From the NCBI RefSeq assembly GCF_011305415.1, contig NZ_JAANOQ010000002.1:117090-181089 (forward strand): DNA of 64,000 nt, in the 5' to 3' direction. A model generated the notes under the pieces. That model ran no database searches, was not told where the DNA came from, and saw only the letters and a program-made list of their open reading frames with translations. This DNA is from Flavobacterium bernardetii. GTDB taxonomy: Bacteria; Bacteroidota; Bacteroidia; Flavobacteriales; Flavobacteriaceae. Positions 52,277 to 61,062 of this stretch are shown here, piece by piece (the stretch's first letter is position 1; every line of letters starts with the position of its first letter). The translations under genes and the position numbers were made by a program.

Positions 52277-54991
52277 ATGAAAAAATAGTTACTTTTTGTT
52301 TTTGCATTTTTTGTTTCTTTTTTTTCTCAGAGTCCCAGTCAAAAAATACAAAATTATTTTTCTGAAAATCAAAGCAAATTAAATATTAGTGCTACTGAAG
52401 TGTCTAATTGGATTGTTCAATCTGAAACAAGTTCTGAAACTACAGGGATTACTAATTATTTAGTAATGCAAACTTATAATAATATAAAAATAGACAATTC
52501 GTATGTTTATTTTTGGATTAAAAAAGGAAACGTAATTAATTCTCCTGAAGGATTTATTTCGAATGTTGCTTCAAAGGTAAATACTAGTAACGCTACTCTA
52601 GGTGTTGTTGAGGGTTTTTCAAGTGCATTATCAAAATTAAATGAAAATAGTTTTTCTTCAAATATTATTTCTTCAGATAAAAATAAATATAAATTATCTA
52701 ATGGAGTTTTAACAGAAGACAATGTTATTGCTGATTTAGTTTATTTTCCAAATCAAAACGGTGATTTAGTATTATCTTGGAGCTATGAATTTTATTCTCA
52801 AGATGCAAAGCATTTATGGAAAGTTAAAATTGATGTAACTAATGGAAATTTATTAGAGAAATTTGATTTAGTTCATAATTGTAGTTTTGGACCTAAGCAT
52901 AATCATTCATCTTGTCTTGCTTCAGGAAGTTTCGATTCAAATAAATTATTTAAAGAGCAAACAGTTGAAACTTTATTAACACCAGGTACAACAAATTATA
53001 GAGTTATTCCTTGGAATTATGAAAGTCCATTTCATTCTCCAAGACAATTAATTACAAATCCAGAAGCTACAGTTGCTTTAGCTCCTTTAGCTGTTGCTGC
53101 TTCTCCAAACGGATGGCATAATGCTAGTACTGCTGTTGGTGGATCTACTGCTGCAGTTTTGTATAATTACTCAAGAGGGAATAATGTTTTTGCATATTCT
53201 GACTATACAAATGTTAACCCTGGTACTCCAACAACTTATGCTAATGCATCAGCTGGAACATATCCAAATTTAACATTTGATTATGCTTATGGAGGAAATG
53301 GTGTTGCTCTAACTACTTATATTAATGCGGCAATCTCAAATTTATTTTATCAAAATAATATCATGCATGACTTATGGTATCAATATGGTTTTAATGAATT
53401 AAATAGAAATTTCCAAGCAGCTAACTATGGAAGAGGTGGTGTTGGAAACGATGCTGTAAATGCTGAAGCATAAGATGCATCTCAAGCTGCAACTCCTGCT
53501 TTAAATAATGCGAATTTTTCAACACCAAGTGAAGGTGGTAAGCCAAGAATGCAAATGTATTTGTGGAACAGTAGAAAACCGTCAAATTTATTGATTAATT
53601 CAGGCGCTTTGGTTGGAACTAATGTTAATGACAATGCTTTTAGTCCAGGTCATGTTAATTTACCATTAGCTCCTGCAGTACTTACAAATAATTTAGTATT
53701 GTATGTTGATGGAACTCCTGATACTTCTGATGCTTGTGAAGTACCAACTAACGCAGCTGCATTAAACGGTAAAATTGCAGTAATTAGAAGAGGGGTTTGT
53801 TCGTTTGTAATTAAAGTGAAAAACGCTCAAAACGCTGGAGCAATTGGAGCGATTATTGTAAACAATGTTGCTGGAGGAATATCAATGGCTGGAGCGGATG
53901 CAACAATTACAATTCCTGCTGTTAGTATGTCTCAAACTGATGGTGAAGCTTTAATTGCTTCTATGAGTTCTGGAACTGTAAATGTTAGTTTGTCAAGTCC
54001 TGAAGTATATATAAATAGTGATGGAGATTTTGATAATGGTGTTATTGCTCATGAATACGGACACGGTATTTCAACAAGATTAGTTGGTGGAGGTATGGGT
54101 ATGAATGGTTCTGCTGAACAACCTGGTGAAGGATGGTCAGATTGGGCTTGGTTGATGATGCAAATTAAGCCAGGAGATACTAGAAATGACGCTAGAGGGA
54201 TTGGTACATATGTATCAAATCAACCAAATAATGGACCTGGAATTAGACAGTATAGATATTCAACAGATATGACGGTAAATCCTCATACTTTCGCTGATAC
54301 AAATAATCAATGGTTTACAGATGCTGATGGATTTGAACAAGTTAATGTTCATGGTTTAGGTTCTGTATGGTGTGTTATGTTATGGGATTTAGCTTGGAAT
54401 TATATTGATAAATATGGTTACAACTCAAATATTTATAATGGAACTGGTGGTAATAATAAAGTAATGCGTTTGGTTATTGATGCAATGAAATTAACACCTG
54501 CTAATCCGTCATTAATTCAATGTAGAAACGCTATTATTCAAGCGGATCAAAATACTACTGGAGGTCAAGATTATTGTATGATTTGGGAAACATTTGCTAG
54601 AAGAGGAATGGGTGTAAATGCTACTTCTGGTTCTATTGCGGGTGCTCCTGGTGTTCAAGATCAAGTGGGAGACTTTACAGAGCCAGTTCCTGGTTCAACT
54701 CCTGCTACGGGTTCAGCTTGTACTTTAGGAAACGATTATTTTCAAAACAGTAATTTATTTAAAATTTACCCTAATCCAACAAATGGATTGGTTAATATAA
54801 ATATCAATAACTATATTGGAGAGCTTCAAATTAATGTGTATGATCTTAATGGAAGACAAGTATACAATCAAAATGTAACTAATTTTAATAAGACTAATGC
54901 TATTGATTTAGAGTCATTATCTACAGGAATTTATGTTTTAAAACTTAATGGTGAAAACTTAAATTATTCAGAGAAAATTATTATTGAGTAA
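52277..54991 (+). pseudogene. M36 fungalysin-type metalloprotease with PA and T9SS domains, two in-frame stop codons
   Basis: One continuous frame of 904 sense or nonsense codons starts at ATG 52277. TAG is at codon 4 (52286-52288) inside the signal peptide (MKK-stop-LLFVFAFFVSFFS) and TAA at codon 399 (53471-53473, AEA-stop-DAS). There is no frameshift. Homologous fungalysins read A-E-A-Q-D there, so CAA to TAA is likely, and the first could be TTG to TAG. The rest is intact: FTP-like propeptide, catalytic motif HEYGH (codons 592-596), downstream E in GEGWSDWAW, an inserted PA domain (about 465-570) and a T9SS sorting domain (IYPNPTNGLVNI onward). Both stops would have to be suppressed to make protease, so I call it a pseudogene. 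Confidence 0.9.
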
Positions 54992-55011
54992 ATAAAATAA
55001 TATTAAGTATA

Positions 55012-55045
55012 AAAAAACCCTGTCTAGAAATAGACAGGGTTTTTT
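55012..55045. terminator. Bidirectional terminator between the fungalysin pseudogene and rsmG
   Basis: A 15-bp stem (55012-55026 with 55031-55045; core CCCTGTCTA/TAGACAGGG) with a GAAA tetraloop, A run on the left and T run on the right. Confidence 0.85.
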
Positions 55046-55049
55046 GTTT

Positions 55050-55679
55050 TTATGATTTATATTTTAAAGGCAAATACACTACTTTTTTTGTTTCGAAAAA
55101 TTCTTCTTCAAAAAAGTCTGGTAAATCAAACAATTGCACCGTTTGATAAATGGCTAATTCTTCAGTTAAATCACCACCTTTCAAATATAGAATTCCATTT
55201 TTCAATTCATGTGTAGAATTCTTCTTTGTTTTGTCTTTAATCCATTTTACGAAATCAGGCATATTAGTTACAGCTCTACTTACAATAAAATCGAATTCTT
55301 CTTTGACTAATTCGGCTCTTTTTTGTTCTGCTTTTACATTTTTTAATCCTAATCCTTGCGCAACTTCATTAACTACTTTAATTTTCTTAGCAATAATGTC
55401 AATTAAATAAAATTGCGTTTCAGGAAATAAAATGGCTAATGGAATTCCAGGAAAACCACCACCTGTTCCAACGTCTAAAACTTTAGAGCCTGGGTTAAAT
55501 TGTATCACTTTGGCAATCCCTAAAGAATGTAATACGTGTCGTGAGTAAAGTTCATCAATGTCTTTTCTAGAAATCACATTAATTTTCGAATTCCAATCGG
55601 TATACAAATCGTACAATTTTGTGAATTGTTCAATCTGTAAAGGAGTTAAATCGGGGAAATATTTTAAAATCAGTTCCAA
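55050..55679 (-). CDS. rsmG: 16S rRNA (guanine-527-N7) methyltransferase
   Basis: RsmG methylates G527 of 16S rRNA with SAM. The 209-residue product (TTG start 55679, beginning MELILKYFPDLTP) has the SAM-binding VLDVGTGGGFPGIPLA motif (about 64-79), ISRKDIDELYSRHVLHSL before it and DFIVSRAVTNM after it. A frame extends to ATG 55733, but that would place the start upstream of the promoter box TATTTTTG at 55697-55704, so I prefer TTG. A bidirectional terminator follows. Confidence 0.93.
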   Translation of the reverse strand: MELILKYFPDLTPLQIEQFTKLYDLYTDWNSKINVISRKDIDELYSRHVLHSLGIAKVIQFNPGSKVLDVGTGGGFPGIPLAILFPETQFYLIDIIAKKIKVVNEVAQGLGLKNVKAEQKRAELVKEEFDFIVSRAVTNMPDFVKWIKDKTKKNSTHELKNGILYLKGGDLTEELAIYQTVQLFDLPDFFEEEFFETKKVVYLPLKYKS

Positions 55680-55696
55680 ATCGTTTATTTTTTTTG

Positions 55697-55704
55697 CAAA
55701 AATA
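55697..55704 (-). promoter_or_regulatory. Candidate promoter -7 box of rsmG
   Basis: Reads TATTTTTG on the minus strand, then C and a run of A, 17 bp before the TTG start at 55679. Confidence 0.55.
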
Positions 55705-55756
55705 CAATTTTTATGTGATATGATATTTATCAATATTTTTTTTAGAGAAATATTAG

Positions 55757-55764
55757 TACCTTTG
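55757..55764 (+). promoter_or_regulatory. Candidate promoter -7 box of the desaturase gene
   Basis: TACCTTTG, 22 bp before ATG 55787. Confidence 0.55.
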
Positions 55765-55786
55765 TGAATTAAATTAAATAAATTAT

Positions 55787-56884
55787 ATGGAAGTTAAATC
55801 TCCAACCTTTTCAAGATTAGATAAAGCACAGTTTTTCAAGACTCTAAATAAAAGAGTTAATGACTATTTCAAGGAAAAAAACATTGAAAAAACAGGAAAC
55901 TGGAAGCTACATTTAAAAACAATTATAATGTTTACATTATTTTTTGTGCCATTTTTTGTCATTTTCTTCGTAAAAGTTCCAACTTTAGTATATGTTTTAG
56001 CATCTATTGTTATTGGAATTGGTATGGCTGGAGTAGGAATGAATGTGATGCATGACGGAAATCATGGTTCGTATTCTTCTAAAACTTGGTTAAATAAAAT
56101 TATGGGCGGAAGTATTTATATTTTAGCTGGTAATGTATATAACTGGCAAGTGCAACATAATGTTTTACACCATACTTATACCAATATTCCTGGACACGAT
56201 GAAGACTTAGATGCGGGTCGTGTAATCCGTTTTACAAAAGAAGCAACTTGGTATAAATTCCACGCTTTTCAACATTATTATTCTATCTTTTTATATGGTT
56301 TATTAACGATAAACTGGTGTTTAACAACCGATTTTAAACAAATGGGTGGTTACCTAAAAAGAAAATTATCTTATGGAAGTGCACCAAACCCAACCAACTT
56401 ATGGACAGGTTTAGTAATTTCTAAAATTGTATATTTTGGATTTTGGATTGTGTTACCATTACTTTTTAGTGTTGCAAGCTGGTGGGTAATTTTACTTGGA
56501 TTTTTCGCAATGCATTATACGGCTGGAATGATTTTAAGTGTAGTTTTCCAATTAGCTCACATTACTGAAGACACTATAAATCCTCATCCAAATGATGATA
56601 ATGAAATAGAAAATACTTGGGCCATTCACCAATTATTAACTACAGTGAATTTTGCTCCTAAAAACTGGATTGTAAATTGGTATACAGGTGGATTAAATCA
56701 CCAAGTTGAACATCATCTTTTTCCAAATATCAGTCACATTCATTATGGTAAAATTGCAGAATTTGTAAAACAAACAGCTGCCGAATGTGATTTGCCATAT
56801 TTCGAATACCAAACGATGAGAAGCGCTGTTGTAGCACATTTCAAGCATTTAAAAGAATTAGGACAAAAACCTCAATTAGCATAA
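55787..56884 (+). CDS. Membrane fatty acid desaturase
   Basis: The 365-residue membrane enzyme introduces double bonds in acyl chains, using a di-iron site held by histidine boxes: HDGNH (H89-H93), HNVLHH (H124-H129) and NHQVEHHLFP near residue 303 (Q-x-x-H-H form). Membrane helices lie at about 45-85 and 165-255. The last box with Gln is typical of front-end or linoleoyl-type desaturases, but substrate position cannot be read. It may serve membrane fluidity. An ACGCGA/TCGCGT hairpin follows at 56893-56908. Confidence 0.9.
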   Translation: MEVKSPTFSRLDKAQFFKTLNKRVNDYFKEKNIEKTGNWKLHLKTIIMFTLFFVPFFVIFFVKVPTLVYVLASIVIGIGMAGVGMNVMHDGNHGSYSSKTWLNKIMGGSIYILAGNVYNWQVQHNVLHHTYTNIPGHDEDLDAGRVIRFTKEATWYKFHAFQHYYSIFLYGLLTINWCLTTDFKQMGGYLKRKLSYGSAPNPTNLWTGLVISKIVYFGFWIVLPLLFSVASWWVILLGFFAMHYTAGMILSVVFQLAHITEDTINPHPNDDNEIENTWAIHQLLTTVNFAPKNWIVNWYTGGLNHQVEHHLFPNISHIHYGKIAEFVKQTAAECDLPYFEYQTMRSAVVAHFKHLKELGQKPQLA

Positions 56885-56892
56885 TAATAGAG

Positions 56893-56908
56893 ACGCGATT
56901 TATCGCGT
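56893..56908. repeat. Short GC hairpin between the desaturase and aminotransferase genes
   Basis: ACGCGA-TTTA-TCGCGT, a perfect 6-bp palindrome in AT-rich surroundings with TTTCTTC after it. It may be a terminator or a short dispersed hairpin repeat. Confidence 0.45.
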
Positions 56909-56939
56909 TTCTTCATTTATATAATTTTTAACTACCAAC

Positions 56940-58127
56940 ATGAACAACATTTTATCAGAAAGAATTAACAATCTTGCCGTTTCACAAACGTTAGCAATGG
57001 CAGCATTAGCAAGAGAATTAAAACAACAAGGAAAAGACATTATCAGTTTAAGTTTAGGTGAACCTGATTTCAATACTCCTGATTTTATCAAAGAAGCTGC
57101 TAAGCAAGCTATCGACGATAACTATTCTACGTATCCACCAGTTGATGGATATTTAGATTTGAAAGAAGCGATTTGTGCGAAGTTCAAACGTGATAATAAT
57201 TTAAATTATACACCAAATCAAATTGTAGTTTCAACAGGAGCAAAACAATCTTTATACAACATTGCGCAAGTAATGCTTAACGAAGGTGACGAAGTAATTC
57301 TTCCAGCACCATTTTGGGTTTCTTACTTCGAAATTATCAAACTTTCGGGTGGAATTCCTGTAGAAGTGCCAACTTCAGTAGAAACGAACTTCAAAATTAC
57401 AGCAGCACAATTAGAAGCAGCAATCACACCAAAAACGAAAATGATGTGGTTCAGTTCGCCTTGTAATCCTTCAGGTTCAGTTTATAGTAAAGCAGAATTA
57501 ACAGCTTTAGTAGCAGTACTTAAAAAATATCCAAATGTATACGTAGTTTCAGATGAAATTTACGAACACATTAATTATACGGGTGATTATTGCTCAATTG
57601 GTTCAATTGAAGGAATGGAAAACAATACCATTACTGTAAACGGAGTAGCTAAAGCATTTGCTATGACAGGTTGGAGAATCGGTTATATCGGTGCACCAGA
57701 ATTCATCGCGAAAGCCTGTACAAAAATGCAAGGTCAAGTAACAAGTGGCGCGAATTCTATCGCGCAACGTGCTACAAAAGCGGCAGTAGAAGCGAATCCT
57801 TCTCAAATTAAATATATGGTTGACGCATTTCATAAACGTCGCGATTTAGTTTTCGGATTAATGCAAGAAATTCCTGGTTTCAAATTAAACAATCCTGATG
57901 GTGCATTTTACGTTTTCCCTGATGTATCTCACTATTTCGGAAAAACATTAAGAGGAACTGAAATTAAAGATGCCACAGATTTCGCTATGTATTTATTAGC
58001 AGAAGCCAACGTAGCAACTGTAACTGGTGACGCTTTCGGAAGCCCAAACTGCTTACGACTTTCATACGCAACTAGCGAAGAGCAACTAATTGAAGCAATC
58101 AAAAGAATCAAAGACGCATTGTCTTAA
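56940..58127 (+). CDS. PLP-dependent aspartate-type aminotransferase
   Basis: The 395-residue class I/II aminotransferase has LSLGEPDFNTPDFI (substrate region, about 36-49), VVSTGAKQSLYN, FSSPCNPSGSVY, SDEIYEHINY (PLP-binding D and Y, about 203-212), the catalytic Lys in VNGVAKAFAMTGWRIGYIG (K about 239, R 247) and the terminal RLSYATS. It resembles the AspB/AspC branch that makes aspartate from oxaloacetate. A gene symbol is not assigned because the branch may include other substrates. Confidence 0.9.
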   Translation: MNNILSERINNLAVSQTLAMAALARELKQQGKDIISLSLGEPDFNTPDFIKEAAKQAIDDNYSTYPPVDGYLDLKEAICAKFKRDNNLNYTPNQIVVSTGAKQSLYNIAQVMLNEGDEVILPAPFWVSYFEIIKLSGGIPVEVPTSVETNFKITAAQLEAAITPKTKMMWFSSPCNPSGSVYSKAELTALVAVLKKYPNVYVVSDEIYEHINYTGDYCSIGSIEGMENNTITVNGVAKAFAMTGWRIGYIGAPEFIAKACTKMQGQVTSGANSIAQRATKAAVEANPSQIKYMVDAFHKRRDLVFGLMQEIPGFKLNNPDGAFYVFPDVSHYFGKTLRGTEIKDATDFAMYLLAEANVATVTGDAFGSPNCLRLSYATSEEQLIEAIKRIKDALS

Positions 58128-58134
58128 TATATTT

Positions 58135-58160
58135 GCCCCTTGGAAACTTGGGGCTTTTTT
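58135..58160 (+). terminator. Terminator of the aminotransferase gene
   Basis: GCCCC (58135-58139) pairs with GGGGC (58150-58154), with a T run after the stem. Confidence 0.7.
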
Positions 58161-58211
58161 AATTTTAATATTTAGGGCGTTACCCTTCGGGTCGGGCTTT
58201 CCGTTACAATC

Positions 58212-58252
58212 TTTTTTTAGTTACCTTCGAGTGCCTCAGGTAACTAAAAAAA
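58212..58252. repeat. Hairpin repeat GTTRCC, copy 2 (inverted orientation)
   Basis: A perfect 15-bp stem (58212-58226 with 58238-58252) around TCGAGTGCCTC. Its core 58220-58244 is the reverse complement of the 40226-40250 copy, except for one compensated base pair. Confidence 0.75.
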
Positions 58253-58350
58253 GGATTTTCACTACAAACGAAGTTCACTGAACTCCGATGAAAATAAAAA
58301 TAATGTGAAGTACTCCCTAACGCACATCCGTTTTCAAAACACAATTCAAA

Positions 58351-59520
58351 ATGAATAAAAAAATACTACTATTAGGTTCAGGTGAACTAGGAAAAGAATT
58401 TGCAATCGCCGCTCAAAGAATCGGACAAACAGTAATTGCAGTTGATAGTTACGAAAACGCACCAGCAATGCAAGTCGCACACGGTTTTGAAGTTATTAAC
58501 ATGCTTGATGGCGCGGAATTAGATAGAATCGTAGCGAAACATCAACCGGATTTTATCGTTCCAGAAATCGAAGCCATTCGCACAGAACGTTTTTATGATT
58601 ACGAAAAACAAGGAATTACAGTTGTGCCTTCTGCAAAAGCAGCCAATTTCACTATGAACAGAAAAGCAATTCGTGATTTAGCGGCTATAGATTTAGGTTT
58701 AAAAACAGCTAAGTATCGTTATGCTACTTCTTTCGAAGAATTACAAAAATCAGTTGCCGAAGTTGGAATGCCTTGTGTGGTAAAACCCTTAATGAGTTCC
58801 TCTGGAAAAGGACAATCGACTATAAAATCTCCAGAAGATATCGAAAAAGCATGGAAATATGCAGTCGAAGGTTCTCGTGGCGATATCGTAGAAGTTATTG
58901 TAGAAGCTTTCGTGAATTTCCATTCAGAAATTACACTTTTAACAGTGACTCAAAATAATAATTTGCCAACGTTGTTCTGCGCACCAATTGGTCACCGACA
59001 AGAACGTGGTGATTACCAAGAAAGTTGGCAACCAGCCCGAGTTTCAAACGCAGATATTTTAGAAGCACAAGAAATGGCCAAAAAAGTAACTGAAGCTTTA
59101 GGTGGTGCTGGACTTTTCGGAGTAGAATTTTTCTTAACTAATGAAGGCGTTTATTTTTCAGAATTATCACCAAGACCACATGATACCGGAATGGTAACGT
59201 TAGCCAATACACAAAATTTCAACGAATTTGAATTGCATTTACGTGCGATTTTAAGTTTACCCATATTCGAAATCACTCAAGAAAGAGCAGGAGCAAGCGC
59301 GGTTATTTTAGCTTCAGCTGATTCAAATAATCCAACTTTTACAGGAATTGAAAATATAGCTTTTCAACCAAAAACCGATTTCAGGCTTTTCGGAAAACCA
59401 ACTTCTAGACCATACAGAAGAATGGGTGTGGTGTTAAATTATGATACTTTAGATACTCCAATAGAAGAAATTGTGGAAAAAGCAAAAAAAATGGCTACCT
59501 TAGTCAAAGTAAATATTTAA
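58351..59520 (+). CDS. purT: Formate-dependent phosphoribosylglycinamide formyltransferase
   Basis: PurT formylates glycinamide ribonucleotide using formate and ATP in purine synthesis. The 389-residue ATP-grasp protein has the N-terminal [20 protein letters not shown] (about 8-27), PEIEAIRTE for substrate binding, [12 protein letters not shown] in the ATP-grasp loop, ENGxxx-type [20 protein letters not shown] and RPHDTGMVT near the metal site. A small lipoprotein gene starts 4 bp after the stop. Confidence 0.95.
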   Translation: MNKKILLLGSGELGKEFAIAAQRIGQTVIAVDSYENAPAMQVAHGFEVINMLDGAELDRIVAKHQPDFIVPEIEAIRTERFYDYEKQGITVVPSAKAANFTMNRKAIRDLAAIDLGLKTAKYRYATSFEELQKSVAEVGMPCVVKPLMSSSGKGQSTIKSPEDIEKAWKYAVEGSRGDIVEVIVEAFVNFHSEITLLTVTQNNNLPTLFCAPIGHRQERGDYQESWQPARVSNADILEAQEMAKKVTEALGGAGLFGVEFFLTNEGVYFSELSPRPHDTGMVTLANTQNFNEFELHLRAILSLPIFEITQERAGASAVILASADSNNPTFTGIENIAFQPKTDFRLFGKPTSRPYRRMGVVLNYDTLDTPIEEIVEKAKKMATLVKVNI

Positions 59521-59524
59521 TAAG

Positions 59525-59671
59525 ATGAAAAAAATAGTATTGCTTGTTTTTGGTTGCTTGTTCTTAGCTTCATGCGGACCAAAGCGTATGGGTTGCGGTC
59601 CATACAGAAGATGTGAAGTAAAAGTACCAACATCTGTAGATTCAGAAATAAATAAAACTCAGATTTCATAA
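59525..59671 (+). CDS. Small cysteine-containing lipoprotein
   Basis: A 48-codon frame starts 4 bp after purT. The product has a lipoprotein signal (VLLVFGCLFLASC, lipobox L-A-S-C17), then GPKRMGCGPYRRCEVKVP, a basic segment with two further cysteines. It may be anchored in the outer or inner membrane and form a disulfide. It is small enough to be missed by most annotators. Its role is unknown. Confidence 0.75.
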   Translation: MKKIVLLVFGCLFLASCGPKRMGCGPYRRCEVKVPTSVDSEINKTQIS

Positions 59672-59719
59672 TAAATTAGCTCTTGCAATTTTATTATTTC
59701 TTTCTGAATTCTAAATTTA

Positions 59720-60295
59720 ATGACTTCAATTTTACAAAATATTTCAAAACACGTTTCTTTAACTTCAGATGAAGAAACGTTGTTTTTGTCTAAAACAGAA
59801 ACCAAATTTGTAAAAGCTAAAACGATTTTGTTAAGTTCTAACGAAATTGCAAAACATACTTATTTTGTAAATTCTGGAATTTTACGAAGTTTCAATATTA
59901 ATGATAATATTATAGAACACGTATTGCATTTTGCTTGTGAAGGTTGGTGGATTGGCGATATGTTTAGTTATATTTCTGGAAAACCGGGGAATCTTTTCAT
60001 AGAAGTTTTAGAAGATGCCGAAATCGTTTCTATATCTAAAGAAAACCATCAACAATTATATCATGAAATTCCAAAATTAGAACGCTTTTTCAGAATCTTA
60101 GCTGAAAATTCCTTAGTGTCTCATCAGGAAAGATTAATGGATAATTTAAGTCTAACCGCCGAAGAACGTTTTGAAAAATTCTGCACAAAATATCCTACGT
60201 TAATTCAAAAAGTTCCACAAAAACAAATCGCTTCCTACATTGGAGTCACACCGGAGTTTTTTAGTAAATTAAAGAAAAGACTATTATTGAAATAA
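59720..60295 (+). CDS. Crp/Fnr family transcription regulator
   Basis: The 191-residue protein has an N-terminal cyclic-nucleotide-binding-like beta-roll (about 15-115; LLSSNEIAKHTYFVNSGILR, WWIGDMFSYISGKPGN) and a C-terminal helix-turn-helix (about 165-190; VPQKQIASYIGVTPEFFSKL). The beta-roll lacks the conserved R-x-S cAMP pocket of E. coli Crp, so the effector, if any, is unknown. It converges with the LytTR regulator, 20 bp apart. Confidence 0.88.
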   Translation: MTSILQNISKHVSLTSDEETLFLSKTETKFVKAKTILLSSNEIAKHTYFVNSGILRSFNINDNIIEHVLHFACEGWWIGDMFSYISGKPGNLFIEVLEDAEIVSISKENHQQLYHEIPKLERFFRILAENSLVSHQERLMDNLSLTAEERFEKFCTKYPTLIQKVPQKQIASYIGVTPEFFSKLKKRLLLK

Positions 60296-60315
60296 AAACT
60301 TCAAAGCGATTAAAA

Positions 60316-61062
60316 TTATTTCAATATTTTATACTTATGTATGAAATCTTTATACTTTTCACTTAAAGTAACCTTGTAGTTTCCTTCTAGAATGATTAAA
60401 TTTTCAGAAAGAATTATTTCATTAATTTTATTCGTATTCACTATATAATTACGATGTGTTTTAGCAAAAGTATTGGTGTCTAAAAATTCAGTTATTTTTG
60501 TAAGTGAAAGTGCTACTAAATAATTCTCATTAGAGGTAATTATATTGCAATAGCGTTCTTCTACTTCAATGTAAATGATATCTTGAAGAGCTACTTTTTT
60601 TAGTGCGTTTTTCTTTTTTATGAATAAATGACTATTTCCGATAACCGTATCTTGTTCTTCACTTAAAAAAACATTTGTCTGATCGTAAAATTTTTCAATT
60701 GCCATTTCAATAGCATATAAAATTTCTAACTCATTAAAGGGTTTTAATAAAAAGCTAAATGGTTTTGTGAGTTTTGCTCTTTCAAAAATTTGACGATCTT
60801 TAGAGCTGGTTAAAAACACAAATGGTTTGGCAACATTTGGAGTTATAGTTATAGTTTCAGCAAAAGTAATTCCTTCTGGTTGACCATTTAAGAAAACATC
60901 AATAATTACTAAATCTACTTTGTGTTGATAGAATAGGGTTAAGGCTTCCGTATAATTGGTGGCTACTCCAACAATATTATAATCATTTTCTAAAAGTACA
61001 CTTGTTAAGGCTTCTTCTTCAGATTTTGTATCTTCAATTAATAAAATATTAATTTTATCCAT
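60316..61062 (-). CDS. LytTR-family response regulator
   Basis: The 248-residue protein has a CheY-like receiver (about 1-120; phosphorylated D in LVIIDVFLNG at about 55, KPF near 107) and a LytTR DNA-binding domain (about 145-248; DIIYIEVEERYCNIITSNEN, THRNYIVNTNKI). Its start overlaps the histidine kinase stop by 8 bp. It should receive phosphate from that kinase and act at promoters. Confidence 0.92.
   Translation of the reverse strand: MDKINILLIEDTKSEEEALTSVLLENDYNIVGVATNYTEALTLFYQHKVDLVIIDVFLNGQPEGITFAETITITPNVAKPFVFLTSSKDRQIFERAKLTKPFSFLLKPFNELEILYAIEMAIEKFYDQTNVFLSEEQDTVIGNSHLFIKKKNALKKVALQDIIYIEVEERYCNIITSNENYLVALSLTKITEFLDTNTFAKTHRNYIVNTNKINEIILSENLIILEGNYKVTLSEKYKDFIHKYKILK

Larger units (their letters stand above)
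58128..58350. other. Intergenic region with terminator and several repeats
   Basis: It holds the terminator at 58135-58160, then a GGGCGTTACCC-type block (58172-58215) with GTTAC/CGGGTCGGGC phrases, and then the hairpin repeat at 58212-58252. It has no ORF beyond a stop-limited frame made of these repeats. Confidence 0.55.

Noticed and set aside
52400..53473. Separate genes at 52400-53473 and 53549-54991
   Set aside because: Both are in the same frame with only a single stop codon between them, and the family motif AEAQD spans the stop. They are one broken gene.
52286..53473. Stop codon reassignment to explain the two nonsense codons
   Set aside because: TAA and TAG act as normal stops at intact gene ends here (for example TAG at 2884-2886 and at 52090-52092).
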